From Icerya purchasi (taxonomy: Eukaryota; Arthropoda; Insecta; Hemiptera; Monophlebidae): a stretch of 64,000 bases of DNA. The notes under the pieces were generated by a model, which was not told the DNA's origin, made no database searches, and was given only the letters and a program-made list of their open reading frames with translations. This document shows positions 46,642 to 56,935 of the stretch, one piece after another. The position numbers and the translations under genes were made by a program. The stretch is taken from contig CM077116.1 in the NCBI GenBank assembly GCA_039619475.1, positions 462,333,576 through 462,397,575 on the forward strand, given 5' to 3'. The first letter of the stretch is position 1. Each line of letters begins with the position of its first letter.

Positions 46642-48138
46642 ATGTCTGAGGAGGGGGCCGGTACAGACCGGCCGCCGGATGATATAATGGTCATAGATGA
46701 TAATTCAAGTTTCTCTGTTATCTCGAGTAATCGTAATTATACTGATAAGCCTGATATAACAAACAAAGATGTTTCTATTGCTAATTCAATTTTCGAAACA
46801 GGTAACAATTCTAACAGCTGTGATAGTTCTAACTCTAGCAATCCCGATAAAGACAAAAATAACGTTAATGATAATTCTAACGCTGAAACAAGAGCAGCAG
46901 TTTTCTCAGAAAATAAAAATAATTATTCCCCGAGCAATTTCAGTAATGACAATTATAAAGTTTTTATAGAAAAAATAAATTCGGATAGTAATGTCAGAAC
47001 ATCGATTAGTGCATTAAAAATAGCTGAATTAATAAGAAAACAGCCTTTTTATAAAAACATAATCGAAATAAAAAAAGTAAGCCGTAATAGAGTAATAGTA
47101 CAACTCTCTTCTTATATCACAGCTAATGAAATGGTGAATAGCTCTCTCTTTATAAATAATGGATACAAGGCATATATCCCCTCGTATCTCATCTCACGGG
47201 TGGGCGTTATTAAGGGTGTAGATTTAGATTATTCTGAAGACCAGCTGATCGAAATGATAAATTGCGATCCGTTCATTGTTAATAATATCAAACGTTTAAA
47301 TAGAAAATGCTTCTCTAAAGGTGAGATAAGTTATGTCCCCAGTACCTCTGTACTTGTTTCCTTCGAAGGACAAAACCTTCCTTCTTATGTGTTTCTTTGG
47401 CACGTTAGATTTCAGTGTGACCCTTTCGTCAGAAGAATTCGGCAATGTTTCCGTTGTCTACGATATGGTCACGTGGCAAATCAATGTAAAGGAAGTGCCA
47501 GATGTGATAAATGCGGTGAGAATGATCATACGGCAGATACGTGCAAAAATGAATTTGTATCATGCGTTCATTGCAGAAGTAGTCACAAATCGTCGGATAA
47601 TAATTGCCCCGAAAAAAAGCGACAATCTTTAATTAACGAATTAATGGCCAATCACAATCTAGGTTATCATGAAGCAGCTATTGAAATACCCCAAACGTAT
47701 AAACAGCAACATCTTTATTCTAATAAATTAAGTTATAATAGATTTTCATTGCTGCCGCATGATGACAGCTTCCCCGCTCTTGTTCATGATCAGCCTACAC
47801 AGGATCATCCAGCAGGCGTCCCTGTCTTTAAGCCAAAACCGATTTCTAAACGCACAGGATTTCACGATTCCAATCAATTAGTAGACTCAAATTTAAAACG
47901 GTCTGTTTCATTCTTCTCTTCTGATGAAGACGGGAAAGCAACGAAAAGAACGAATACGGCAAGGGTAACAATTCCGAAAAGCCAAACTGTTAAAATAATG
48001 GAGAAATCTGATCTAGATAAAACGATCAAACCAGGTCCGTCTGGATCTAAAACTAGTTCGATTAAAAGCAATATCGTAGACCCGAAGGGTAATAAACAGA
48101 GTATTCGGAAAAATCCTATGATCTCTAATAAAAAGTAA
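46642..48138 (+). CDS. LINE-E ORF1 nucleocapsid-like protein
   Basis: 498 codons from ATG 46642. The N-terminal ~100 residues are acidic and rich in S and N. A central region (about 110-250) of mixed character may be an RNA-binding fold but I do not recognise it. Three zinc knuckles lie at residues 269-322: CFRCLRYGHVANQC, CDKCGENDHTADTC and CVHCRSSHKSSDNNC, the CX2CX4HX4C series of I/R1-type ORF1s. The C-terminal part is basic and S-rich and ends NPMISNKK. It should coat element RNA. No stop or shift. The final codon overlaps a GTAAAT that could act as a splice donor. Confidence 0.9.
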   Translation: MSEEGAGTDRPPDDIMVIDDNSSFSVISSNRNYTDKPDITNKDVSIANSIFETGNNSNSCDSSNSSNPDKDKNNVNDNSNAETRAAVFSENKNNYSPSNFSNDNYKVFIEKINSDSNVRTSISALKIAELIRKQPFYKNIIEIKKVSRNRVIVQLSSYITANEMVNSSLFINNGYKAYIPSYLISRVGVIKGVDLDYSEDQLIEMINCDPFIVNNIKRLNRKCFSKGEISYVPSTSVLVSFEGQNLPSYVFLWHVRFQCDPFVRRIRQCFRCLRYGHVANQCKGSARCDKCGENDHTADTCKNEFVSCVHCRSSHKSSDNNCPEKKRQSLINELMANHNLGYHEAAIEIPQTYKQQHLYSNKLSYNRFSLLPHDDSFPALVHDQPTQDHPAGVPVFKPKPISKRTGFHDSNQLVDSNLKRSVSFFSSDEDGKATKRTNTARVTIPKSQTVKIMEKSDLDKTIKPGPSGSKTSSIKSNIVDPKGNKQSIRKNPMISNKK

Positions 48139-48464
48139 ATATTATATACCGTTAATATTGTATAATGGGAATTTTATTTTATTTTCTATTTTTCCATTAG
48201 TTATATAATAAACATTCATAATTATCGTGACAATACAACTAATTTTAAATCATAATAATTTTAAATTCCGTTCATTCACAGTATTATACCATAATTAATT
48301 AGCATTATTTAAATAGATTTTTTCCTACAAGATAAAATAACTGGGATATTCATTTAAGTTTAGTAAAATAGCTACTTATGGTAATTGTATACACTAATCA
48401 GCCTCGAACCTAACCTTTTTTAATTCTATTCTATTTTTATTCTTCCTTATTCCACATTGCTTAG
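48135..48464 (+). other. Intron-like spacer between LINE-E ORFs
   Basis: Begins GTAAAT in the last codons of ORF1 and ends TTGCTTAG just before the endonuclease coding region. CTAAC (48410-48414) sits 51 bases upstream of the AG, and the bases between are strongly T/C-rich. Removing 48135-48464 would join AA of ORF1 to G of ORF2, in frame, giving K-VVQWNARS. The donor lacks the usual G at -1 and +5, so it is weak. Whether splicing occurs is unknown. Confidence 0.35.
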
Positions 48465-51400
48465 GGTAGTTCAATGGAATGCCCGTAGCATCTTGTGTAA
48501 TTTGTGCGAGTTTGAGGTTTTTGTATTTAATAATAACTTTGATATAATATTATTATGTGAAACTTGGTTATCCCCCGATAAACAGTTCCACTTAAGAAAT
48601 TACAGCTGTTATCGTGATGACAGAGCCGACGGGTACGGCGGCGTCGCCATACTAGTGAGAAATGACATTGATCATGATCTGATTCAAACTAATTTAAAAT
48701 CATTTAGTAACAATTCGGAATCTAATGCAGTTTCCATCAGGGTAAATGTTTGTAATTCTTCATTTTATTTTATATCATATTATTCTCCCCCGGGACATCT
48801 TATCAATCCAACATCTGTTTCAGCTACTCTTGCCAGTTTAAGTTCGTGGCCTATAATTTTCAGTGGAGATTTTAATGCTTTGAATAGGATGTGGGGCTGC
48901 AATTGCAATGATAGTAAGGGAGCAGCAGTCATAGAAATTCTCTCTGAATCTAATCTGTGCCTTCTAAATGACGGTACACCGACTAAAATTCCTCATCCAT
49001 CTCGGTCTACGAATCCGGTTGATTTGACGATGGTGTCGCCCGATATTTATCTCGATTGTTCATGGTCAGTATTTCCCGATTCTCTTGGTAGCGACCATCT
49101 TCCCATATTATTTGAAATCAATAACACACACAGAAATCCGTCATCATTCCCGGAAATCAAGGAAGTCGACCAAAGGAAGCGCTGGAAACTCTTAGATGGT
49201 GATTGGGGAAAATTTAGAAATATTATGGAACAGGAGGTAGGTAAAATCCAGATGGAAACTACCCCATTGGGACAGTATAATCTTTTTCTAAAAATGTTAA
49301 GCTCTGCCTTGGATCAATCTTTTCCGAAACCATCTCCATATCTAGGTAACAAACCGGCTTCTCCCTGGTGGAACAGGGAATGCGGGGAAAAGATCAAAGA
49401 ACGGAATCAGGCACTAAACGTTTTTCGAAGAAGTGGTACGATGCAAGCTTACCTTGAATATAAAAGGATTAATGCGGAAACACGTAGACTTCTCAAAAGC
49501 ACCAAAAGAGCCTCTTGGAGGAGATTTTGCTCATCGTTTAATCGAAACACTCCGCTCAAAGTTATCTGGTCTTTAGCTAAACGATTCAAGAATAAGAATT
49601 TCCACTCCACATCTCTAAAAAGTGATTGTTGGTTCGACCAATTTACTTGCTCTGTAGCCCCGTGTTATGTTCCTTGCATCTCGGAAGTATATGGAATCGA
49701 GCTTGAAAACAATTATCAACAATCTCATATTCTGTCCAATCCCATATCAGTCGAGGAACTAGGATTGGCATTAAAGAATAAAGGTAAAGATTCTTCGCCG
49801 GGGATAGACGGTATTACTTATTCGATTCTGAAAAATTTAGGGAACAAGGCGAAAAGCGTTCTGGTACACATATTTAATGAATTGTTATTCAACTCAGTCA
49901 CTCCTCTTGAATGGACACAATTCATAATAATTCCTATTTTAAAATCCGGTAAATCTCCGTTAGAAGCTACGTCTTACAGACCGATCTCACTGGCTTCTTG
50001 TGTTAGAAAAACATTCGAAATAGTCATTAATAATAGGCTTGTTTGGTGGATAGAGAATAAAAAAATCTTCCCAGCCGGAATGTTCGGATTTAGACCGGGC
50101 CTTGGAACGTTAGATTGCACTGCTCATTTAGTGAACGAAATCTATGCTTCTTTTTTGAGAAAGGAATTCCTTTCGGCCATTTTTCTGGATATCAAGGGGG
50201 CATTTGATAATGTTAGTATTCTGACATTACATCAGCAGCTAGTAAGTATAGGAGTTCCAACAGTTTTGGCTAAGTACATCAGCAACTTGTTTCTCAACAG
50301 AAAACTTAAATTTTTGAACCCGGTCACCAAGGAAATGGTTGGTAGAGTTGCTTACACGGGTTTGGCACAGGGATCAATTTTAAGCCCGGTTTTGTTTAAT
50401 ATCTATGTACATTCAGTCTTCAGCATACGGTTGCCACATAACTCACAAATTTTCTCCTATGATGATGATTTTATCATACTGAATAGAAATAAAGAGATAA
50501 AGGAATGTACAGTAGAGAGCAATCAGTCAGTCTACTTATGTGGCAAATTCTTTCAGGAAATTAAACTGGAAATTTCCCCTGCTAAGTCCACTGTTGTGAT
50601 ATTCACATTAAGACCCTACAACGCAGAATGTATTAAGATAAAAATAAATGGGATTAATATCGCGCATAAATCTTATGTGAAGTACTTGGGATTGTATTTG
50701 GATTCAAGGCTTACTTGGGCTCGTCACATCCAAATACTTCAAAGTCAAATCTTGAAAACACTGAACCCCCTGAAGGCTATTGGAAACGCTTCATGGGGAT
50801 CCGACCCTGTAATTATAGCCTTGTTATATAAATCACTGATACTTTCCAGAATTGATTACGGCTCGATATTTTATGGCTCAGCCTCTAAATCGAACCTTAG
50901 GAAACTAGATACTCTACAGAATATCGGACTTAGACTTATAACAGGAAATATTCGATCCGCTCCAGTAGCGGGTCTTGAAGCGGAGACGAAGATTGCCCCA
51001 CTACAGTTAAGAAGAAATATGTTGGCGGATAGATTTTTATTAAAGTACTGTAATTATAGTTATCCGCATCTGCTTAATATTACTTATAGTATTAGTAATA
51101 ACTGGAGATTTCTTTCCTCTAAACTACCGTTATTATCAGCCAGAATTCCTCAATACTATAAATATTGTCCGGCCCTAATTCCTAAATATCCATCTAAATA
51201 TTTCAGAATTCCATACGAAATTAACCTTATTAACTTAAACATTAATACAACATTATTTGACAATATTAGACATAATCAGAATACTCTTCTCGGTCGGGAA
51301 GCAGATCTTACTACCGCATTAGAGACAGCATTTTCTGGATATTCCAAAATCTTCACTGATGGCTCCAAATCCGGTCGGAATTCCGATCCTGTTGGTGCTG

Positions 51401-52230
51401 CCTTTGTTGTTGACGAAGTTACTGTACAAAAATTCAAACTCCCACCTTTGGCATCTATCTTCTCAGCCGAGCTGTTGGCAATTGCCAAGGCCTGCGACTA
51501 TATACTTAATGTACTTGGTAGCAGGGGCACATATGTTATATGCAGCGACAGCCTTAGCTCCCTTTTAGCGCTACAAAATTGCCTCTTTAAACCCAACTAT
51601 CATCCCACTGTTTGGGAGATAAGAGAGAAATGTTCGATTATCATTTTACAGGGCGGTGTTGTGGAGTTTTGTTGGGTTCCAAGTCATGCGGGGATAGAAC
51701 TAAATGAGGTGGCCGATAGGGCCGCCAAGGATGCGCCTTCAATGGGCATTGAATTTCCTTTTATTCCAGCTGGTGATTTAAATTCTGTAATTAACCGCAA
51801 TCATTATACATCCTGGAATAAGCATTGGCGATTGACCAGGAAGGGTTCATACTTTAATATCGTTCAACCTTTTATTCCGACACACCCATGGTATCTCCAC
51901 GTGTCAATTTCAATGCCTCCTCATCTCCTCCGCAGATATGTTACTATATTGTGTAGACTGCGTATGGGGCATTCTCGTGTGTCACATAATTTTATGCATG
52001 CTGATAACCAGCGACAATGCAATAACCATTCGTCTGTTAACTTTTTGGAGGACATAAATCATCTTTTATTTAATTGCGAGAAATTTGAAGGCAGTAGACA
52101 TACTTTTTTTAATAAATTGATATCCCTCGGAAGGTATCCACCGTATTCCTTGCATCATTTGCTAGGATGCGGAGAGAAGGCTCAATTTTTGATTTTTAAG
52201 TTTATTTTTCAAAACAAGATTGTTATTTAA
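48457..52230 (+). CDS. LINE-E ORF2 polyprotein: endonuclease, RT, RNase H
   Basis: Open for 1257 codons if read from TTG 48457. A TAA lies at 48421 and there is no ATG before the endonuclease. Endonuclease: VVQWNARS (N8), LLCETWLS (E35), SGDFNALNRMWG and LGSDHLP (D213, H214). RT: SYRPISLAS, MFGFRPGLGT, IFLDIKGAFDNV, GLAQGSILSPVLFNIYV and SYDDDFIIL (residues 667-675), where Y-A-D-D is usual but residue 669 is D. RNase H: FTDGSKSG (D968), SAELLAIAKA (E1005), CSDSLSS (D1031), NEVADRAAK (D1087). The C-terminal block CRLRMGHSRVSHNF follows. It performs target nicking and reverse transcription in the nucleus. Confidence 0.9.
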   Translation: MLRVVQWNARSILCNLCEFEVFVFNNNFDIILLCETWLSPDKQFHLRNYSCYRDDRADGYGGVAILVRNDIDHDLIQTNLKSFSNNSESNAVSIRVNVCNSSFYFISYYSPPGHLINPTSVSATLASLSSWPIIFSGDFNALNRMWGCNCNDSKGAAVIEILSESNLCLLNDGTPTKIPHPSRSTNPVDLTMVSPDIYLDCSWSVFPDSLGSDHLPILFEINNTHRNPSSFPEIKEVDQRKRWKLLDGDWGKFRNIMEQEVGKIQMETTPLGQYNLFLKMLSSALDQSFPKPSPYLGNKPASPWWNRECGEKIKERNQALNVFRRSGTMQAYLEYKRINAETRRLLKSTKRASWRRFCSSFNRNTPLKVIWSLAKRFKNKNFHSTSLKSDCWFDQFTCSVAPCYVPCISEVYGIELENNYQQSHILSNPISVEELGLALKNKGKDSSPGIDGITYSILKNLGNKAKSVLVHIFNELLFNSVTPLEWTQFIIIPILKSGKSPLEATSYRPISLASCVRKTFEIVINNRLVWWIENKKIFPAGMFGFRPGLGTLDCTAHLVNEIYASFLRKEFLSAIFLDIKGAFDNVSILTLHQQLVSIGVPTVLAKYISNLFLNRKLKFLNPVTKEMVGRVAYTGLAQGSILSPVLFNIYVHSVFSIRLPHNSQIFSYDDDFIILNRNKEIKECTVESNQSVYLCGKFFQEIKLEISPAKSTVVIFTLRPYNAECIKIKINGINIAHKSYVKYLGLYLDSRLTWARHIQILQSQILKTLNPLKAIGNASWGSDPVIIALLYKSLILSRIDYGSIFYGSASKSNLRKLDTLQNIGLRLITGNIRSAPVAGLEAETKIAPLQLRRNMLADRFLLKYCNYSYPHLLNITYSISNNWRFLSSKLPLLSARIPQYYKYCPALIPKYPSKYFRIPYEINLINLNINTTLFDNIRHNQNTLLGREADLTTALETAFSGYSKIFTDGSKSGRNSDPVGAAFVVDEVTVQKFKLPPLASIFSAELLAIAKACDYILNVLGSRGTYVICSDSLSSLLALQNCLFKPNYHPTVWEIREKCSIIILQGGVVEFCWVPSHAGIELNEVADRAAKDAPSMGIEFPFIPAGDLNSVINRNHYTSWNKHWRLTRKGSYFNIVQPFIPTHPWYLHVSISMPPHLLRRYVTILCRLRMGHSRVSHNFMHADNQRQCNNHSSVNFLEDINHLLFNCEKFEGSRHTFFNKLISLGRYPPYSLHHLLGCGEKAQFLIFKFIFQNKIVI

Positions 52231-52679
52231 CTTATTTGTATGGAGGACTATTTTTTTTTTTATTTATTTATTTATTTTTTCCTTCGCTCCCGGAGTTTGT
52301 TTATCCTTACTATTCACAAGTATTTATAATAATAGTTCTGTCAAGTGCGTCCTATATTAATTGAATTCAACCAGAAGATATGATCATCGCCGACCACGAA
52401 GATATGGTGCAATTTGTACCATCTTAATCTAACGAGCAAAATATTATGGCTGTTCAGTTGAGTCTGGAATTTCAAGTTCCCGGGTACTGACCAGAACAGT
52501 CAGGTTATTGATAAATGATTCCAGGCAGACAGGCTGTGGGTAATGTTAATTCATTTACGGCCATAGTTGTCCGGAAATTCAAAAAAAAAATATATTTATC
52601 TTGCTCAGTTGGTCCGGATAGATGGCTGGTGAATTGTCCTTGTCATTAGATTTTCATTTGCTCATTTTTCCAATACGTT

Positions 52680-52866
52680 TTTCTTTATTCATATAAAAAA
52701 AAAAAAAAAAAAAAGGGAAAAAAAGAAAAGAAAAAGAGAAAAAAAAAAAGAAAAGAAAAGAAAAAAAAAAGAGAGAAAAAGAAGAGGAGAAGAGAAGAGA
52801 AGTGGAATAATTTAAACTTATTTTGATATGGAAGTGGCCAAATGGTAAGCTACTTAGCCGCCAGGC

Positions 52867-52910
<44 letters not shown>

Positions 52911-52951
52911 TACTTCCTTCTTCCTTTTTTTTTTTTTTTTTTTTTTTTTTA
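52680..52951. repeat. Purine tract, LINE-E poly-A and adjoining poly-T
   Basis: An A/G-only tract (52697-52802) lies in the 3' untranslated region. The element tail of about 39 A is at 52870-52908. After GATACTTCCTTCTTCC comes a run of about 24 T. The T run is in flanking DNA, so the A and T runs could pair. Confidence 0.8.
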
Positions 52952-53133
52952 AGAATAATTTGAAGCAAGTGTGTAATAACAAAAATACGGCCATTAATAA
53001 AAAATTTAGAAAATACTGTCTGAAAGAAAGAAATGTCAATTAATATCGGAATAAGAAATCGCAAATTACTTCCTTACAACTAGATTTATATGTACCGTGT
53101 ATTATCAAGGACTCAGAAAGTTGTACGATTTGA

Positions 53134-54477
53134 CCCGGCGTTAGTGTGGTGGGGTATGACATACCCCGGTCAACATATAAGACTAGTGCATTTCCTTAAT
53201 ATTGCTACTAGTGGCATCTAGTGGCTAGTAGCTTAAGTTTATACCTTGGCGGTTACGACAACTAAATGTCCAACTGCTACCGTTCATCAGTGTTACGTCA
53301 GGGTTGGTGAAAGTCGGACTGGGTATGTTATACCCCACCAAAGCAATCGTGTGACTTTTTGTGTATTCTTATTCAGGGGTAAGTAAAAGTTATTCTTATG
53401 TCTTTCTAGCAAATTATATTTTTATTTAGGTGGTTAATTTACAGATAAAGTATATTAAAATGTGGTATGAAGAAAAACAAGGACGCCTGGCGAAATTATG
53501 GGAAGAAGTTGAATCAGACAGAAAGTCATGTACAAATCTTGAAGACAACGATGATTCAAATGAGAGTGAACACGGTGAAGAAGAAAACGTGAGAGCAGAA
53601 GATGAAGCTGGCAACCAAGAAGAAGATAGTTAAAATGAGGATGAATCTGACGATAACATTGTTGAAAGCTGGAGAAAAAAAGCTACCGTAAATCATCAAT
53701 TTTTATAATGCAACCAAAGACGGAGTCAATGTATTGGACGAGTTATCTGCTAATTATTCTGTGGCTAGAAACTGTCGTCGCTGGCCCCTTACACTGTTTT
53801 TTTCTTTTTTAAATACTGCAAGTGTGAACTCGCGGGTGATTTACAAAGAAAATACAAACTAGTATAACCTAAAACGACGACTATATTTGAAGCAACTTGA
53901 AATTGAGCTAATAGCTGAATTCAAAAATGAAAGATTGCCAAATCCGAGACTACCACGTGAATTGCGTCCTCAGGCATTGTTCCAAATTCTTCTAAAATAC
54001 AAAAGACAAGTAGAAGATGTTCCGCTTGTCCAAGAAATAAAGATCGCAAGACGTTCTATTGTTGTTCGAACTGCAGTTCGCCGACATGCAAATTTATTAT
54101 GTGAAAATTGTGCCAAAATTAAAGATTCATAATTTCTTTTTTCTTTTATTATAACAATTTATTCATCTGAATGAGCTTTTAATTTTAAACTCGTTTGGCC
54201 ATGTGACAGAAGAAAAAAAATAGCAAACAAGAGGAACTGTATTTTTGGTGTTGTGAAAAAACTTGTTTTTTCTGAATAAATTAAAATCAGATTGGTAATA
54301 CCTCTTTTTCTTATCGAGTGTGTTTTATTTCACTTCTAGATAATCATTCACTGAATTGTAGTTGCCAAAAGATGTATTCTAGAAAGAATCACAGTGCTAC
54401 ATCAAAGAAATCTGTTGGGGTATCAGGTACCCCACCACAGTACTGCTGTGATTATTTTCCACCACAATAATGCCGGA
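53134..54477 (+). mobile_element. piggyBac-like element, internally deleted, 1344 bp
   Basis: Ends are inverted: CCCGGCGTTAGTGTGGTGG at left and, read in reverse, TCCGGCATTATTGTGGTGG at right. Flanks are TTGA (left) and TTAA (right), matching the TTAA target of piggyBac with one change. The interior has the start and end of a piggyBac-type transposase. Subterminal palindromes of the form GGGGTAT..ATACCCC occur near 53151, 53328 and 54417. Non-autonomous by deletion. Confidence 0.8.
53461..54132 (+). pseudogene. piggyBac transposase, middle deleted
   Basis: The N-terminal part starts near ATG 53461 (MWYEEKQGRLAKLWEE) and has the acidic stretch usual in these proteins (EDNDDSNESEHGEEEN). It stops at 53631-53633 and continues as NEDESDDNIV. 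From about 53700 the transposase end appears: FYNATKDGVNVLDELSANYS, RRWPLTLFFSFLNTA and NSRVIYKEN. The position of the last catalytic aspartate in GGVD..D reads GVN, a probable loss. The final frame (53887-54132) has LPRELRPQAL and a decayed cysteine-rich tail. The catalytic middle is absent. Confidence 0.75.
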
Positions 54478-54479
54478 TT

Positions 54480-55345
54480 AAACTTGAAAGAACAGACTTC
54501 TTGATTTTGAGGAAAAGGAGAAGAGGGCTAATTTCTTATGGGCTGTTAGAAAGGATTGCGAATAGTGGTGGAGATACAATGCGAATATAGATAGGACGTA
54601 ATCTAAAAGAAAATGTTGATCTATAAAAAGAGTATTTACAGCAAATGGTATGCGGTTGATTCTTGAAGAGATGGTAATGAATTAATGTAATGTAGCCTCG
54701 ATAAAGTCTTGTGACTACTGTTTTGTTCCTTTATATTGTTTAGTATCGAAATAATCTATGGTCGGATAAAAATTTTGGATTGACCGCGGTTTATTTGTTG
54801 GTGAAAGTTAGATTCGTCGAGATTTCTGTTGATCTATAAATCTTCGTTTCTTGTAGATTTAAGATCTTTAACAGAAGCTGCAGCATTAAGGTATGGTACA
54901 AGGTGGATGCTTCTTTAACTGTACTGTCTGCTAATGTCTGTCAATACGTTACTCCATAATGTTTACGTGATGAAATCCAAACAAACGGTACATGAAAATT
55001 AGACAAAAAAATTTGCGCGAATATCGCCTTTTGCTATTTGGACGTGAGGAATTTCACGATATATTTTAATAAAAAGAAAAGCATTTAACCCATCTGAACA
55101 GATAAGATGAGGAAGTTGACATTTCGATGTTAACATATTATCTATAGAAAAAACTATATTGCACAAAGTTTGTTGTAGATGGAATTGTAAAATACTGAGA
55201 GAGAGAGAGAGAGAGAGAGAAAAAGGCTGAGGATGATAGTTTCGGAAGAAGCGATGCCGCAGCCTTCTCTGTTGAAGATTTCGATCCGTCCGTAGCAAGT
55301 TAAAGTGAGCGAGCTATCGATGGCGGTACTCTGTCAGTATAAGGG
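54480..55345. other. No gene identified; GA repeat
   Basis: Contains a GA run at 55196-55221. No motif-bearing frame. A G run lies at about 55342-55352. Confidence 0.45.
55196..55221. repeat. (GA)n microsatellite
   Basis: About 13 GA units. Confidence 0.9.
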
Positions 55346-55349
55346 GGGG

Positions 55350-56330
55350 GGGGATGTTTCTTTTTTGTAATGTTTCGTAAGTTAACGATCGACGGAAACT
55401 TTTAGATCAAATCGAGGTAGTGCTAGTGCCACAGGGTGAATTGATAAGGTTTTATAAATGAAAGATGCATAGAATTTTTCAGTATTACGAACTTGTTGGT
55501 GGAGCGCTTAAATCGATCGAGAGTGAGGAGATTTAATAGGAATAAAATCTGATATTGGTAAATTCGAATTTGATTGAAAATGATACCGAACGTTGAGAAT
55601 ATTTCGTGGTCTCACAGTCGTGCTAGGGACGGAATTCCCGATTCGCGCAGAACACTATTAGAAGGTGACGTCAGAAAGACGCCGGTAACTAGAATCTAGT
55701 AGCAGTGTGATGAACAGTATTAAATTAGACTGTAGGGCCATAATCTAAATTAGATCCAATGAAAGCGTGGTAAACTCGTAATAGCGAATATCTATCGGAT
55801 CCCTACCTCGTGTATTCAACAAGATTTTAATAACGTTTAGTTTTTCAATGCAGTTGGATTTTATTTAATTAATGTGAAATATTCAATTTAGTCTCTCGTC
55901 GAATATTAGACCGAGTCATGTGACAATGTCCGAGTTCTTGATAACCGACCGTTCAGCGTGACTTTAATCAGATGTTGTCATTTTTCCTGTAGAAAATAAG
56001 CGCGATAGTCGTAGCCATAGAAAACTGAAATCGAAATTGTCGAGTCCAATTTGATGGATGTGCTTTGCGAGATTTCTTGACCTAGGTCCGCTTTTTAACA
56101 GAAGACAAAAATAGCAAAATCGTCAATGAAAAATAGCGAAGCCTAAATTTGATCGAAAATATTATTGGCAGCAATGTTGAAAAGGGTAGGGCTCAAAATT
56201 TGAACTCCATTTTCTAATTAGTGTACATCGGATTTAAATTGCACTAGTCAAACAAAAAATTTACGATCAGGCAGAAATTTTTGAATACGAGTATATCCGA
56301 TCAAGTAATGAATATTCCATTTTTAAAGGG
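55350..56330 (-). pseudogene. Old non-LTR RT remnant
   Basis: The minus strand near 56210-56110 reads GVQILSPTLFNIAANNIFDQ, then ASLFFIDDFAIFV. This is the PQGS..SP.LFNI block and a catalytic box with F-I-D-D in place of YADD, in nearly correct spacing. Below it, scattered frames give KHIHQIGLDD and GLIFDERLN, like the LGL.FD.RL block. Beyond about 55700 the signal fades, so the lower boundary is approximate. Heavily stopped. Confidence 0.5.
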
Positions 56331-56786
56331 TTTTCATAATTGAACACTTCGTGTTAGATTAATGGCTGTCCAAAAATAATAATAATAAAAAAAAAAAAAA
56401 ATAACAGCTAGGTGTTTAAGGCGAATTGAACTGTGTTTCGCGAGTACAATAGCTTATTCAGTGCAAAGCGACCTGCTCTAAATAGGGCACCTGTTATAAG
56501 ATGATCGGATTCTAAAGATTCACAATGGTCTTGCATTTATAATTTTTTCCACGAGTCTGCACGAAACAGTTGTAAATCGAACAATAGCTATCGATATACA
56601 GAGGATTTGTATTCGGTTGTTGGACTGATATTTCTTCCGCGCAACATTCCGGAAACGATGGTGTCGTGCAGATTTCATAGGATGTCGGCAGAAGTAGTAA
56701 GATAATTTGCCGCAAAATAAATTTAATTTAGTCTGGATCGGCTGCTACTAGTTTCATCTGATAAATCGCATTTTGCGATATTCCAG

Positions 56787-56935
56787 TAGTAATCAAGTAG
56801 TTACGAATATTTTAAATGAAAAATCCAGGTTTAATTCTGATTTATACAATTTTTCGTTATATAAAAGAGAGAGGAGAAGGTTATCATCGCCCGATTTATG
56901 TGACAACAATTTAGCGAATGATGCAGCTGTTTCAG
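56787..56935 (+). CDS. Candidate exon, unassigned
   Basis: 149 bp between an acceptor-like GATATTCCAG and a consensus donor TTTCAG|GTAAGT. The frame entering after two bases of a codon stays open: NQVVTNILNEKSRF, then NFSLYKRERRRLSSPDLCDN and NLANDAAVSG. The basic RRRLSSPD stretch looks like a regulatory linker. Strand and position would allow it to be a later exon of the PDZ gene, but the phase (2 in, 1 out) requires another exon after 39934. It could also be chance. Confidence 0.35.

Larger units (their letters stand above)
46421..52907 (+). mobile_element. LINE-E: full-length I-type retrotransposon, 6.5 kb
   Basis: It starts ACTTGTGAATAACGTGAG after the first AGATACTTC and ends in about 39 A before the second. 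Order: 221-bp 5' untranslated region, ORF1 (46642-48138), a 318-bp spacer, ORF2 (to 52230), and a ~640-bp 3' region. The 3' region includes a purine-rich tract (52686-52802) and TTAGCCGCCAGGCCAT before the tail. Endonuclease, RT, RNase H and a terminal finger place it in the I-type group of LINEs. Both ORFs are open, the best-preserved element in the window. Confidence 0.85.

Noticed and set aside
53380..53450. Intron in the piggyBac relic (GGGTAAGT to TTTAG)
   Set aside because: Signals are present, but the surrounding reading frames are too damaged to show that splicing restores a protein.
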